Assembly (NCBI RefSeq): GCF_000379085.1
Contig: NZ_KB905378.1
Coordinates: forward strand, 591,075 to 655,074
Source of the DNA: Halomicrobium katesii DSM 19301
GTDB taxonomy: Archaea > Halobacteriota > Halobacteria > Halobacteriales > Haloarculaceae
Direction of reading: 5' to 3'
DNA length: 64,000 nucleotides
Positions within the stretch are counted from its first letter, which is position 1. Each line of letters starts with the position of its first letter. The notes below the pieces were generated by a model. It ran no database searches. It saw nothing but the letters and a program-made list of their open reading frames with translations, and was not told the DNA's origin. The position numbers and the translations under genes were made by a program. Below are positions 7,212 through 16,042 of the stretch, piece after piece.

Positions 7212-8813
7212 ATGGACCCAGACCTCGATCGGTTCGACTCGCGCCGTTCCACCGTCTACGCGAACCGCGGCGTCGTCTCGACGAGCCAGCCACTGGCCGC
7301 ACAGGCCGGCGTCAGACTCCTCCGCGAGGGCGGTAACGCCTTCGACGCGGCCGTCGCCACGGCGGCGGCGCTGAACGTCGTCGAGCCCATGAGCACCGGT
7401 ATCGGCGGGGACGCGTTCGCGCTGTATCGCACGGCCGACGGCGAGGTGGGCGCGCTCCGGAGCTGTGGCGGCGCACCCCAGCGCGCGACACGCGAGACTG
7501 TTCGGGACCGACTCGGCGACGAAGATGCCGAGATGCCCGACTTCGGCCCGCTGGCGATCACGGTCCCGGGCGCGGCGCGGGGCTGGGAGCACACCGTCGA
7601 AGCGCACGGTCGGCTCGCGCTCGGCGACGTGCTCCAGCCGGCCATCGAGTACGCGACCGAGGGGTACCCGGTCAGCGAGATCATCGCCGACGCGTGGGCC
7701 GCCTGTGCCCAGCGGTTCGTCAGCGACGCCGGCCGCGAGGCGTACCTGCCCGGCGGCGAGGCACCGGACGTGGGCCAGACCGTCACGCTGCCGGGGCTGG
7801 GCGAGACGTTCGAGACCGTCGCCCGCGAGGGGGCCGACGCCTTCTACGAGGGGGCGATCGCCGAGCGGATCGGCCAGGCCGTCCAGGCCGAGGGCGGTCT
7901 CCTCTCGGCCGACGACCTCGCGGGCTTTACCCCCGACGTGGTCGATCCCGTCTCGACGACCTACGGCGGCGCGACCGTCTACGAGCTGCCGCCGAACAAC
8001 CAGGGCCTGATCGCGCTGGAGGCGCTCAACGTCGCCGCGGAGCTGGGCGCTGGCGACCACCCTGCGGGCTCGCCCGAGCGCGTCCACTACTTCGCCGAGG
8101 CGATGAAGCGGGCCTTCCACGACGGCCACCACTACATCACCGACCCCGACTTCGAGTCCGTTCCGGACCTCCACGACCCAGCGTACGCGAGCGAGCGGGC
8201 GGCGACGGTCGACGAGACCGCTGGCGAGGTCAGCGTCGGCGGGCCGGGTCTCCCCGACGAGGACAGCGACACGGTCTTGCTGACCGTCGCCGACGAGGCG
8301 GGCAACGTCGTCTCGTTCATCAACTCGCTGTACAACGGCTTCGGCAGCGGCGTCGTCGTCCCCGACACGGGGATCGTCCTCCAGAACCGCGGCGCGTCGT
8401 TCTCGCTCGATCCGGACCACCCCAACACGCTCGAACCGGGCAAGAAGCCGTTCCACACGCTGATCCCCGGCCTCGTCGAACTCGACGACGAGGACTGGGC
8501 GGCCTTCGGCGTCATGGGCGGATACATGCAACCGCAGGGCCACGTCCAGGTCCTCAGCAACCTCATCGACGACGGGATGCCCCTCCAGCGAGCCTTCGAC
8601 GCGCCGCGCTGGCGCTACCTGGAGGACGGCCGCCTCGCGCTGGAGGAACGGCTGGCCGGCGAGATCGGTGCCGACCTCGCCCGACGGGAACACGACGTGG
8701 CCGTCCTCCCGCCCCGGCAGTTCGGCGGCGGCCAGATCGCGCGCCGCGAGCCCGACGGGACGCTGTCGGGCGCGACCGAACCGCGCAAGGACGGGAGCAG
8801 CGTCGGGTTCTAA
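7212..8813 (+). CDS. ggt: gamma-glutamyltransferase family protein
   Basis: A 533-residue Ntn-hydrolase-type enzyme that cleaves or transfers gamma-glutamyl groups. The N-terminal half has the conserved EGGNAFDAAVATAAALNVVE and MSTGIGGDAFALY. The autocatalytic cleavage site is expected before Thr354, in SDTVLLTVADEAGNVVS. NSLYNGFGSGVVV and PFHTLIPG are typical of the small subunit. No signal peptide is visible, so a cytoplasmic location is likely. The start at 7212 directly precedes the first conserved segment. The physiological substrate in an archaeon is not known; gamma-glutamylcysteine is a reasonable guess. Confidence 0.88.
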   Translation: MDPDLDRFDSRRSTVYANRGVVSTSQPLAAQAGVRLLREGGNAFDAAVATAAALNVVEPMSTGIGGDAFALYRTADGEVGALRSCGGAPQRATRETVRDRLGDEDAEMPDFGPLAITVPGAARGWEHTVEAHGRLALGDVLQPAIEYATEGYPVSEIIADAWAACAQRFVSDAGREAYLPGGEAPDVGQTVTLPGLGETFETVAREGADAFYEGAIAERIGQAVQAEGGLLSADDLAGFTPDVVDPVSTTYGGATVYELPPNNQGLIALEALNVAAELGAGDHPAGSPERVHYFAEAMKRAFHDGHHYITDPDFESVPDLHDPAYASERAATVDETAGEVSVGGPGLPDEDSDTVLLTVADEAGNVVSFINSLYNGFGSGVVVPDTGIVLQNRGASFSLDPDHPNTLEPGKKPFHTLIPGLVELDDEDWAAFGVMGGYMQPQGHVQVLSNLIDDGMPLQRAFDAPRWRYLEDGRLALEERLAGEIGADLARREHDVAVLPPRQFGGGQIARREPDGTLSGATEPRKDGSSVGF

Positions 8814-8982
8814 CAACGCTTTTCATGCTCTATCTCCGGGTGTACAGCATGCCCGAGACGAACGACAGCGGCTCGGCGACTCGATCGCAAGCGGTCGCCT
8901 CGGAACGCGTCGAGACAGTCGAACGATCTCCTCGGACACAGCGACGACACGACCGGGGTCGGGAGGCCGCCGCCAACCGTCG

Positions 8983-10245
8983 ATGAACGACAACGACCGC
9001 TCGATCGTCGGCTTCGCGATGCTGGCCCACGCGACGGTCCACACCTACGAGCTGTCGATCCCCATCTTCGTCGTCGTCTGGCTCCAGCAGTTCTCGACGA
9101 CGACGGCGCTGCTCGGGACGATCGTCGCCGTCGGCTACGCCCTCTTTGGCATCGGCGCACTTCCGGGGGGCGTGCTCGCCGACCTCCTGAGCGCTCGGAC
9201 CGTCGTGATCGGCTGTCTGCTCGGGATGGGCGGCTCCTTTCTCTTGCTCGGGCTCGCACCGGGCATCCCGACGATCGCCCTCGCGTTGGGGCTGTGGGGC
9301 GTCGCCGCCAGCGTCTACCACCCGGCCGGCCTCTCCCTGCTCTCGACGGGCGTGTCAGAGCGCGGCACCGGCTTCGCTTACCACGGGATGGCCGGCAACG
9401 TCGGCATCGCGTTCGGACCGCTGGCGACCGCGCTGCTCTTGCTGGCCTTCGACTGGCGAACCGTCGCGGGACTGCTCTCGATCCCCGCCGCGCTGGCGGT
9501 CGCGTACGCAGTCACCGCCGAGTTCGACGAGACGGCCGCCGTCCGCGCTGACGGCGGCGCGGACGAGGGCCGTGGCGGCGGACCGTCTTCGCTCGGCGAG
9601 TTCGTCACCGGTACGCGGACGCTCTTTACCGCGGGCTTCGCGCTGGCGATCTGCGTCGTGCTGATGAACGGCGTGTTCTACCGCGGCGTCCTCACCTTCC
9701 TGCCGGACGTGCTCGGCGGCTTTCTCCCGCCGATCACCGACTACGTCCGCCTCTTCGATCCCGGCAGTCCGATGGCCGAGGAGTTCGATCTCGCCTCCTA
9801 CGTCTACGCCGGCCTGCTGACGGTCGGCATCGCCGGCCAGTACGCCGGCGGCAAGCTCACCGACCGGATCTCGGTGACGACGGGGCTGATCGGGGTGTTC
9901 GCCGCGCTCGCCGTCGTCGCGGTGTTGTTCGTGCCGGCCGCCCAGGCCGGTCTGGGCCCGCTGCTCGCCGTCAGCGCGGTGCTTGGCTTCGTGCTCTTCG
10001 CCATCCAGCCGCTCTATCAGGCGACCATCGCGGAGTACAGCCCGCCAGACGACCGCGGACTCTCGTATGGGTTCACCTACCTGGCGAACTTCGGCGTCGG
10101 CGCGGCCGGCGCGGCGCTGTCGGGCATCCTGCTGTCGGCGGTCGGCACCGACGGCACCTTCCTCGCGCTGGCGGCGTTCCCGGTACTGGGCGCGACGCTC
10201 GCCGTGGCGCTGTCACGGGTGGGCACCCGACGAAGGGCGGCCTGA
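8983..10245 (+). CDS. MFS transporter
   Basis: A 420-residue carrier with about twelve hydrophobic segments in two halves, split by a Gly/Asp-rich cytoplasmic loop (ADGGADEGRGGG). GALPGGVLADLLSARTVVIG matches the major facilitator loop between helices 2 and 3. The start was set at MNDNDRSIVGFAML because the open sequence upstream is arginine-rich and non-membrane. Substrate unknown. The TGA stop codon is the left flank of a palindromic element. Confidence 0.85.
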   Translation: MNDNDRSIVGFAMLAHATVHTYELSIPIFVVVWLQQFSTTTALLGTIVAVGYALFGIGALPGGVLADLLSARTVVIGCLLGMGGSFLLLGLAPGIPTIALALGLWGVAASVYHPAGLSLLSTGVSERGTGFAYHGMAGNVGIAFGPLATALLLLAFDWRTVAGLLSIPAALAVAYAVTAEFDETAAVRADGGADEGRGGGPSSLGEFVTGTRTLFTAGFALAICVVLMNGVFYRGVLTFLPDVLGGFLPPITDYVRLFDPGSPMAEEFDLASYVYAGLLTVGIAGQYAGGKLTDRISVTTGLIGVFAALAVVAVLFVPAAQAGLGPLLAVSAVLGFVLFAIQPLYQATIAEYSPPDDRGLSYGFTYLANFGVGAAGAALSGILLSAVGTDGTFLALAAFPVLGATLAVALSRVGTRRRAA

Positions 10246-10324
10246 TACGGATTATTGTAGCGATTTACCGGTGATCGTCTACTCCGTGGCGACGATCACC
10301 GGTAAGCAACTACAATAAACCGTA
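10246..10324. mobile_element. TGA-flanked palindromic element, family 1 (copy R3)
   Basis: A 79-bp palindrome with TGA at 10243-10245 (the MFS stop codon) and at 10325-10327. Its arms are those of R1 in the opposite orientation, while its loop (TACTCCGTGG) has the same orientation as in R1. The loop has therefore flipped relative to the arms. Confidence 0.85.
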
Positions 10325-10379
10325 TGACACGGGCGGCCGTGGCGCTGTCTCGGTACGCACCGACGGTTCGTACGAGGGG

Positions 10380-10514
10380 CTAGTCGTCCCCGTTCGACGG
10401 TCGCTCGGGGCTCCTCTCGTCGGTACCGCCGAAGAAACCGACGATGTTGTCGTTCTGGCGGCAGTACTCGCGTTCCATCGCGCGAATCTCCCGGTAGCTG
10501 AAACGATCCGCCAT
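10380..10514 (-). CDS. small acidic haloarchaeal protein
   Basis: A 44-residue open frame, MADRFSYREIREMEREYCRQ in outline (the actual third helix residue set is REIRAMEREY), ending RPSNGDD. The single Cys, the charged helix and the acidic tail look like a genuine small haloarchaeal protein. An AT-rich promoter-like stretch lies upstream on the minus strand (about 10530-10560). Function unknown. Confidence 0.55.
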   Translation of the reverse strand: MADRFSYREIRAMEREYCRQNDNIVGFFGGTDERSPERPSNGDD

Positions 10515-10647
10515 GGATACCCAATTTGTCCCTACGCTCTTAATTATTCCTCTCATAATACGACGGTATTCGAAATAATAGGCGCAATATGTGTATCTTT
10601 GTTGTATAACACCACATTCAGGTTGGTGATGTGGGGTTGTCGGACGC

Positions 10648-11652
10648 TCAGACCGCCTCGAAGTCGAGATCGACGGCGTACCAGTCCAGCACGAGGACGA
10701 CCACCGCGCCGACGGCCGCGATGGCGGCGAACACGCCGATCGTCTCCGCCGTCCAGGTGACTGCCTCTCTGGTCGACAGCTCGGTGATCGGCGCTCGCAA
10801 CGCGCCCACGACCAGCGCGACGAGGAAGGCCAGCGTCGCCCCCCGGTTCCTGTCCAGCGCCCGCCGGATCACTCGCGAGATCGAGAACAGGCCCACCAGC
10901 CCGCCGAGGATGAACGTGACGACGACCGTCCCGGCGTCGACCAGTCCCGCCGCCGGCCGCCCGGTGAGGACGGCCAGCAGGCCGTCGACGAACGTCGTCA
11001 GCGCGCCGGACAACCGCTCGTACTGCCCGAGCACGACCAGCAGGAGCGAGCCGGAGATGCCGGGCAGGATCATCGCGCTCACCGAGACGGCACCGCCCAG
11101 AAAGACGACCAGCAGCCCGTCGGTCCCCAGCGGAGAGGCGGGACCGGACAGGACGAACGCGAGGACGAACCCCGACGCGGCGGCGACCGCGTGGGTCGCG
11201 GTCTCGATGCTGAGCGCTCGCAGCAGGACCACCGCGGACGCGCCGATCAGGCCGAACAGCGCGCCGTACAGCAGGACCGGCGTCTCCTCGCTGGCGACGT
11301 GGACGATCCGGGCGACGATCACGACGGCGGTGCCGACGCCGCCGACCAGCGCCAGCAGGAACCACACGTCGACCTCTTCGAGGACGGCGACGGCCCGGCG
11401 AAGCGAGACGCCGCCCTCGACCGGTGTGAGCGCGCGGAGAAACCGCCTCGCTCGCTCCGGCGTGATCGCCGTAATCGCGGCGATCAGACGCTCGTAGATG
11501 CCCATAATCAGCGCGACGGTCCCACCGGAGATGCCCGGCGTCGCGTCGGCAGAGCCCATACACAGGCCGATCGCGAACGTCTTGAGCCAGCGACGCAGCG
11601 ACGGCACCGAACTGAAAACCGAGTCCGTCGCCTCGCTCGACGAGGTCGTCAT
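10648..11652 (-). CDS. DUF368 polyprenyl-phosphate transporter family protein
   Basis: A 334-residue membrane protein with 8-10 hydrophobic helices. The N-terminal MGSADATPGISGGTVALIMG, followed by IYERL, is the DUF368 hallmark, and a second copy of the motif appears in MILPGISGSLLLVVLGQYERL (shown here in part), giving an inverted-repeat fold. Bacterial DUF368 members return undecaprenyl phosphate across the membrane; in an archaeon the equivalent would be dolichyl phosphate recycling for S-layer glycosylation, which is an inference. The start was taken at MTTSSSEATD. The gene is divergent from the M20 peptidase gene. Confidence 0.85.
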   Translation of the reverse strand: MTTSSSEATDSVFSSVPSLRRWLKTFAIGLCMGSADATPGISGGTVALIMGIYERLIAAITAITPERARRFLRALTPVEGGVSLRRAVAVLEEVDVWFLLALVGGVGTAVVIVARIVHVASEETPVLLYGALFGLIGASAVVLLRALSIETATHAVAAASGFVLAFVLSGPASPLGTDGLLVVFLGGAVSVSAMILPGISGSLLLVVLGQYERLSGALTTFVDGLLAVLTGRPAAGLVDAGTVVVTFILGGLVGLFSISRVIRRALDRNRGATLAFLVALVVGALRAPITELSTREAVTWTAETIGVFAAIAAVGAVVVLVLDWYAVDLDFEAV

Positions 11653-11744
11653 TGGCCACCTCTTCGACCACGCACACAATGGCTCTTGTGGAGTCCCCAC
11701 GGCGGTCGCTGTAGCCTTTTGTGGCTGGCACTCTCTGTTCGGGT

Positions 11745-12863
11745 ATGCACGTCGCCGACCTGACCCGCGAGCTGGTCTCGATCCCGAGCCACGAGGACGA
11801 GGCCGCCGCGGGCGACTACATCGAGGAGTGGCTCCGAGAGCACACCGACAGCGCCGTCTTCCGGGACGAGCACGGCAACGTCTTCGCGCGCAAGGGTCCG
11901 GGCGTCGATCTCGCGGAGGACTCTGTGGCCCGCGACGGGGCGGGCGGGGCGTCGCTCGCGCTGGCGGGCCACCACGACGTGGTGCCGCCGGACGACTCGC
12001 AGATCGACGACGGTGCCTACCGCGTCGCGCAACGCGATGGCCGCCTCTACGGCCGCGGGGCCGCCGACATGAAGGGTGCCGTCGCCGCCGCCATGCTGGC
12101 GTTTCGGGACGCGACCGACCTCGACTGCGAACTCGTCTTCGTCTCGTTCGTCGCCGAAGAATCTGGCTGTCTGGGCTCGGCGGCCGCGGTCGACGACGGG
12201 TTCGCGCCCGACTACGCCGTCGTCGGCGAGGGCTCGACGGGCTACTCCGCCGAGGGCGTCACGGACGTTGCCGTCGCCCACAAGGGCCGCCGTGGCGGTA
12301 CGATCGAAGCCACGGGAACGGCCGCCCACGCCAGCGAGGTCGAGAGCGGCGAGAACGCCATCTATCGGGCCAGCGACGCGGTCGACGTGGTGCGGGACCT
12401 CTCGTTCCCGTCGACGACGGTCATGGGCCACGAGGTCCGCGGGAGCGTCGCCGTCACGGAGATCGACGGCGGGAGCGCGTGGAACGTCATTCCCGAATCG
12501 TGTGCGGTGACCGTCGACGAGCGGACGGTGCCCGGCGAGCGCGCGTCCATCGAACGCGTCGAGGCGATCGACGGCGTCGAGTGGACCGTCGATCAGGACC
12601 TCCCGCCGATGGCCTGCGAGGACGAGGCTTTCGCCGATCTCGTGCTGGACGCGGCCACCGCCACACAGGACGGCGCGCCCGAACACGTCGTCAAGCCCCA
12701 CGCGACCGACGCCGGTACCCTCGCGGGCGCTGGGACCGACTGCGTCGTCGTCGGGCCGGCCCAGCCCGGCGAGGCCCACACCGCAGATGAGTCCGTCTCG
12801 ATCGACGTGCTAGAGCGCTGTGTGGCGATCTACCGCGACGTAGCGAGTGAGATTGCGCGGTAA
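11745..12863 (+). CDS. M20-family metallopeptidase/deacylase (ArgE/DapE-like)
   Basis: A 372-residue zinc hydrolase. It shows the M20 metal and catalytic motifs in order: AGHHDVVPPD (His and Asp ligands), GRGAADMKGAVAAAML (bridging Asp), FVAEESGCLG (catalytic Glu and metal Glu), and a C-terminal His in GEAHTADE. The dimerisation lid domain lies in between, around RGGTIEATGTAAHASEVESG. The usual reaction is removal of an acyl group from an amino acid; succinyl-diaminopimelate, acetyl-ornithine and dipeptide substrates are all possible. No pathway neighbours settle this. Confidence 0.85.
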   Translation: MHVADLTRELVSIPSHEDEAAAGDYIEEWLREHTDSAVFRDEHGNVFARKGPGVDLAEDSVARDGAGGASLALAGHHDVVPPDDSQIDDGAYRVAQRDGRLYGRGAADMKGAVAAAMLAFRDATDLDCELVFVSFVAEESGCLGSAAAVDDGFAPDYAVVGEGSTGYSAEGVTDVAVAHKGRRGGTIEATGTAAHASEVESGENAIYRASDAVDVVRDLSFPSTTVMGHEVRGSVAVTEIDGGSAWNVIPESCAVTVDERTVPGERASIERVEAIDGVEWTVDQDLPPMACEDEAFADLVLDAATATQDGAPEHVVKPHATDAGTLAGAGTDCVVVGPAQPGEAHTADESVSIDVLERCVAIYRDVASEIAR

Positions 12864-12894
12864 CGGCTCTCGTTTGTCTCTCGCGTGTCGCCGG

Positions 12895-13656
12895 CTACCA
12901 GCGGTTGACGTGCTGGTGGCTCGGGTCGGCGGCCATCTGGACGTGGCCACAGCCCCCACACCGCCAGACGTACGCACCGAGCTGTGTGACGCCGGGCTCT
13001 CCGTCGGCGTTGCCGTCCCACCGCTGACCGCAGTTCGTACACTTCCTGGGCCGGTACTTGCTGTCGATTTTCTCCGTGCTGTGTGTCTCCTCGATGTCGC
13101 GCTCCAGGAGGATGTCGCGCTTGACTGCGCGGATGTCCTCCTGTTCCATCTCCTTGGTCAGGCCGGCGATGAACTTCTGTAGCTTGGAGGCCCGCTGCTG
13201 GAGTTCGTCGTACTCCGTTCTGTCGGGCGGGTGGTCGCCGTCGTGGATCTCGAACGAGGAGAGATCCACGTTCGTCTGGTAGTACCGGCTCAGTGCGAGA
13301 TGGTAGTTCGACCGGCAGAGCAGCGTCTCGACGAGATCGACCAGCTCTTCTTCGAACACCGGCTTGAGGAGCTGGTGGTCCACGTTGAGTTCGGGGAACG
13401 GGTCCGACCGCTCCCGTGTCGCGACGACGCGACAGAGCGGTGCGCGCGACCGGACGATCTCCAGCAGCTTCGAGGCGGCACCGTCCGCGAACCCCTGGTT
13501 CAGGACGGCGACGACGACGGCCCCGTCCAGTGTCGCATCGGCCTCCTGTTTGGTCGCGGCCACGTCTACGTCGTACTCGTCGAGCCACAGCGAGTACAGC
13601 TCTCCGCGCGTCCTGTTTTCCTCGAAGACGACGACGCTGTCTGCCGGGAAGTTCAT
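12895..13656 (-). CDS. HalX-type response regulator with C-terminal zinc ribbon
   Basis: A 253-residue protein. Residues 1-115 look like a receiver domain (VVVFEENRTRGELYSLWLDE through LLKPVFEEELVDLVETLL). A HalX helical domain follows (YDELQQRASKLQKFIAGLTK). The C-terminus holds two Cys pairs, CTNCG and CGGCG, predicted to bind zinc. In the receiver the acidic pocket is partly present, but the usual phospho-accepting Asp is not evident: ADATLDGAVVVAVLNQGF carries Leu-Asn where Asp would be expected. It lies 49 bp downstream of a PAS sensor-like gene on the same strand, and the two probably work together. Start at MNFPADSVVVF. Confidence 0.8.
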   Translation of the reverse strand: MNFPADSVVVFEENRTRGELYSLWLDEYDVDVAATKQEADATLDGAVVVAVLNQGFADGAASKLLEIVRSRAPLCRVVATRERSDPFPELNVDHQLLKPVFEEELVDLVETLLCRSNYHLALSRYYQTNVDLSSFEIHDGDHPPDRTEYDELQQRASKLQKFIAGLTKEMEQEDIRAVKRDILLERDIEETHSTEKIDSKYRPRKCTNCGQRWDGNADGEPGVTQLGAYVWRCGGCGHVQMAADPSHQHVNRW

Positions 13657-13705
13657 CGGTGGTTCTCTCAGGTGTCTCTGGCTGTCTTCGGGCGAGCGCA
13701 CCGTC

Positions 13706-15493
13706 TCATCGGTCCTCGCTCTGGCTCGTCGACGCCGTCTCGAACACGTCGCGTGACTTGACCGAGAACGAGTGGACCGTCGCCAGGTCGTCGACGAGCT
13801 TGTCGGCCCGCCGAATCGACTCGACTGCGTTCTCGACGGCAGCCTGCTGACTGGGGTCGGCGATCGTCGCGACGGACTGCTCGGCACGCTGTAGCGGTGT
13901 CCGTAGCTCCTCTGCGATGAGTTCGCCGAACTCGTCGAGTCGTCGCTCGATCTCTTCTGCCCGCTCTTTGGTCTCCGTCACGTCCTGGAGGAACCCGACG
14001 AAGTGCGTCACCTCGTCGTCGTCGTCGGTCACTGGAGCGACGGTGATCCGGCCCCAGAACGGCGTTCCGTCCCGCCGGTAGAGGAGTGCGACGAGCGACC
14101 TCGACTCGCTGTCGTGGAACGCGGTGTCGAGTCGATCGAGCTGGTCGGGCTCCGTCTCCGCACCGGCCAGTATCGTGAGGTCTTCCCCGTCGAGCGCCGG
14201 CTCGTCGTAGCCCGTCAGCGACTGGAAGCTGTCGTTCGCGTAGACGATTCGGCCCGGTGGTTCCATCGCGTCGTGGATCGTGATTCCGATCGGTGCCTCC
14301 GCTATCGCCCGGTTCCGGAGGTTCAGCTTCTGTTCGTACTCCTTTTTCTCCGTGATGAGGCGGGTGACGCCGATCAGTCCCTGGATCTCGCCGTCCTCCG
14401 TTCGCCAGGGGACTTTCGACGTGAGCGACCACTCGCCGGTTCTGGGATTGAACTCCTCCTGGTTGATGATCCGATCCCCCTCCTCGATGACCCGCATGTC
14501 GTCGGCGTACGTCGACTCGGTGTACTCCGTCTCGCCGTAGATCTCCGGGTCCGTCTTTCCGAGGGTTCCATCGGCGTCGGAGTGGAACTCGCTCATCCGG
14601 ACGTGACGGGCCTCGGTGTCCTTGACGTACAGCGCGGTCGGCACCTGGTTGAAGATGTGATCCAGCAGGCTCGCTTTCCGTCGGAGTTCCGCTTCGAGGG
14701 CCTTGCGCTCCGAGATGTCGCGTCCGATTCCGACGAGCCCGCGCACGTCGCCGTCGTCAGCGAGTCTCGCACCGGTGAACTCGTAGGGGATCGTCTCTCC
14801 GTCCGTGGTCACGAACGACGCCTCGACGCTCGACGATCCGGTTTCGAGCGTCTCGGCGACGGCCTCGTCGACCCGCTCTCGGTCCGACTCCTCGAAGAGA
14901 GCGATCGCGTTCATCTCCGCCAGCTCCGCGTCCGAGTAGCCGGTGACGGTCTTGAGGCTCTCGTTCCACCGTTCGAGCGTCCCGTCGGTGCCGACGAGGT
15001 AGAACACGTCGTCGAGCGTGTCCAGCAGGAGATCGGTCGCAGCCCGGTCCGACCGCAACGTCTCGGTGTCTCCTGCTCCCGTCTCCCGTGCGTCGCGCTC
15101 GTCGGACCGCTCTCGGGCGAGGATATGCTCCAGTCGCCGAGACAGCAGCCGTCGGCCGGCGTCTTCACGCAGGACGACCACGTCGCTCGCACCGGCTCCC
15201 AAGGCGTCGTCGACGGCCGTCTCGTCGCTCGTCAGGAACAGCCAGGGCGTCGCGCTCGCTCGATCGGCCAGTTTCCGGAGCGACTCCGGTTCCTCCCCGC
15301 TGGCACCGTGTTCGTAGACGATGCAGTCGACGTTCCCGCGGTCGATCTGCTCGCCGGCCGCCTCGATACTGCCGACGGTCGTCACCGCCACGTCGCCGCC
15401 TCCGGCGTCGACTGCGCCGCTCGCCTCCCGAAGCAACGTCTCGCGCTCGCCGACGTGGAGCAGTTGCGAGGTGCCTGTGTGATGCGGTGCCAT
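13706..15493 (-). CDS. PAS-repeat signalling protein with degenerate, ATPase-less kinase end
   Basis: A 595-residue cytoplasmic protein. Residues 1 to about 130 are receiver-like (LLHVGERETLLREA...DASDVVVL region). Three PAS domains follow, recognisable from DDVFYLVGTDGTLERWNESL, NQVPTALYVKDTEARHVRMS and APIGITIHDAMEPPGRIVYA. The C-terminal helix AEELRTPLQRAEQSVA aligns with the histidine kinase phospho-acceptor motif, but Glu528 stands where His belongs. Only 67 residues follow, so no ATP-binding domain exists. It cannot be a normal histidine kinase and more likely acts as a sensor or scaffold for the HalX protein downstream. The ATG at 15493 is preferred over an upstream TTG. Confidence 0.85.
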   Translation of the reverse strand: MAPHHTGTSQLLHVGERETLLREASGAVDAGGGDVAVTTVGSIEAAGEQIDRGNVDCIVYEHGASGEEPESLRKLADRASATPWLFLTSDETAVDDALGAGASDVVVLREDAGRRLLSRRLEHILARERSDERDARETGAGDTETLRSDRAATDLLLDTLDDVFYLVGTDGTLERWNESLKTVTGYSDAELAEMNAIALFEESDRERVDEAVAETLETGSSSVEASFVTTDGETIPYEFTGARLADDGDVRGLVGIGRDISERKALEAELRRKASLLDHIFNQVPTALYVKDTEARHVRMSEFHSDADGTLGKTDPEIYGETEYTESTYADDMRVIEEGDRIINQEEFNPRTGEWSLTSKVPWRTEDGEIQGLIGVTRLITEKKEYEQKLNLRNRAIAEAPIGITIHDAMEPPGRIVYANDSFQSLTGYDEPALDGEDLTILAGAETEPDQLDRLDTAFHDSESRSLVALLYRRDGTPFWGRITVAPVTDDDDEVTHFVGFLQDVTETKERAEEIERRLDEFGELIAEELRTPLQRAEQSVATIADPSQQAAVENAVESIRRADKLVDDLATVHSFSVKSRDVFETASTSQSEDR

Positions 15494-15535
15494 GACTAGT
15501 ACCAATCAGATGAACAGTTATAGTACTGCTCCCCC

Positions 15536-15657
15536 CGTTATCGGTCGTGAAACTGGGGGATCGACACCGCCGTCGAGGGGGCTCGCTCCGCTCGGGTCGT
15601 CGTCACGTGGCCGGCGCGTTCACTCGCTGATCGCGACGGCTTCGATCTCGACGAGCA
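15536..15657. repeat. 122-bp direct repeat, left copy (carries the ridA 3' end)
   Basis: These bases are identical to 17896-18017, an offset of 2360 bp. The repeat covers the last 12-13 codons of ridA and 84 bp beyond its stop. Here it is joined to unrelated upstream sequence rather than to the body of ridA. Confidence 0.92.
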
Positions 15658-16042
15658 ACGTCGGCGGAGCGATACCCCGTTGCTGAGAGAAGCGCTGGAT
15701 GACCTGTTCCAGCTGTTCGTCGTCTCTTCTTCGGTCTGAGTCGTCCGAAATTCGTTCGAAGAAGTGCTCGCCGAACAGGAGTTCCGTACTGATACTACCG
15801 GCTGTAAATCTGTGAGCGATTTCGCCACCCCGGGGTGGCGAAGATCTTCACGAAGGTACAGCCGGCAGTATGAGGAGCATGGCACCACAGACGAGTGCGA
15901 CAGCTCCGGCGAGGAGTGGTTCCCCCAGAGCAGCCAGCGCAATCCCGTAGACTGTGGCGGTGAGAACGACTGGGGCGAGCACGACGAAGGCGAGGGCCAG
16001 GACCATGCTGAGTGGAAGTCGAATGTCCCTAATCGTAATCAA
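15620..16042 (-). pseudogene. small membrane protein gene interrupted by a palindromic element and fused to the ridA 3' end
   Basis: The 5' part (from a TTG at 16042, overlapping the upstream stop as TTGA) encodes two hydrophobic helices (VLALAFVVLAPVVLTATVYG and ALGEPLLAGAVALVCGAMLL). It then runs into the palindromic element at 15793-15870 and stops inside it after LPAVPS. Removing the element and one TGA joins ...GAMLL to STELLFGEHFFERISDDSD in frame. That frame continues through QLEQVIQRFSQQRGIAPPT and, at the edge of the direct repeat, into LLVEIEAVAISE, the end of RidA. So two events are visible: an insertion, and a 3' junction with duplicated ridA sequence. Function unknown. Confidence 0.7.
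15793..15870. mobile_element. TGA-flanked palindromic element, family 2 (copy F2a), inside a gene
   Basis: A 78-bp palindrome with arms TACTACCGGCTGTA / TACAGCCGGCAGTA and an inner stem TTCGCCACC / GGTGGCGAA. TGA is repeated at 15790-15792 and 15871-15873. It splits an open frame that becomes continuous when the element plus one TGA is removed. The copy at 25137-25214 is a close match in the opposite orientation. Confidence 0.85.

Noticed and set aside
8849-8986. 45-codon frame overlapping the MFS start by 4 bp
   Set aside because: The overlap is suggestive, but the product is basic and low-complexity, unlike haloarchaeal proteins, and shows no motif.
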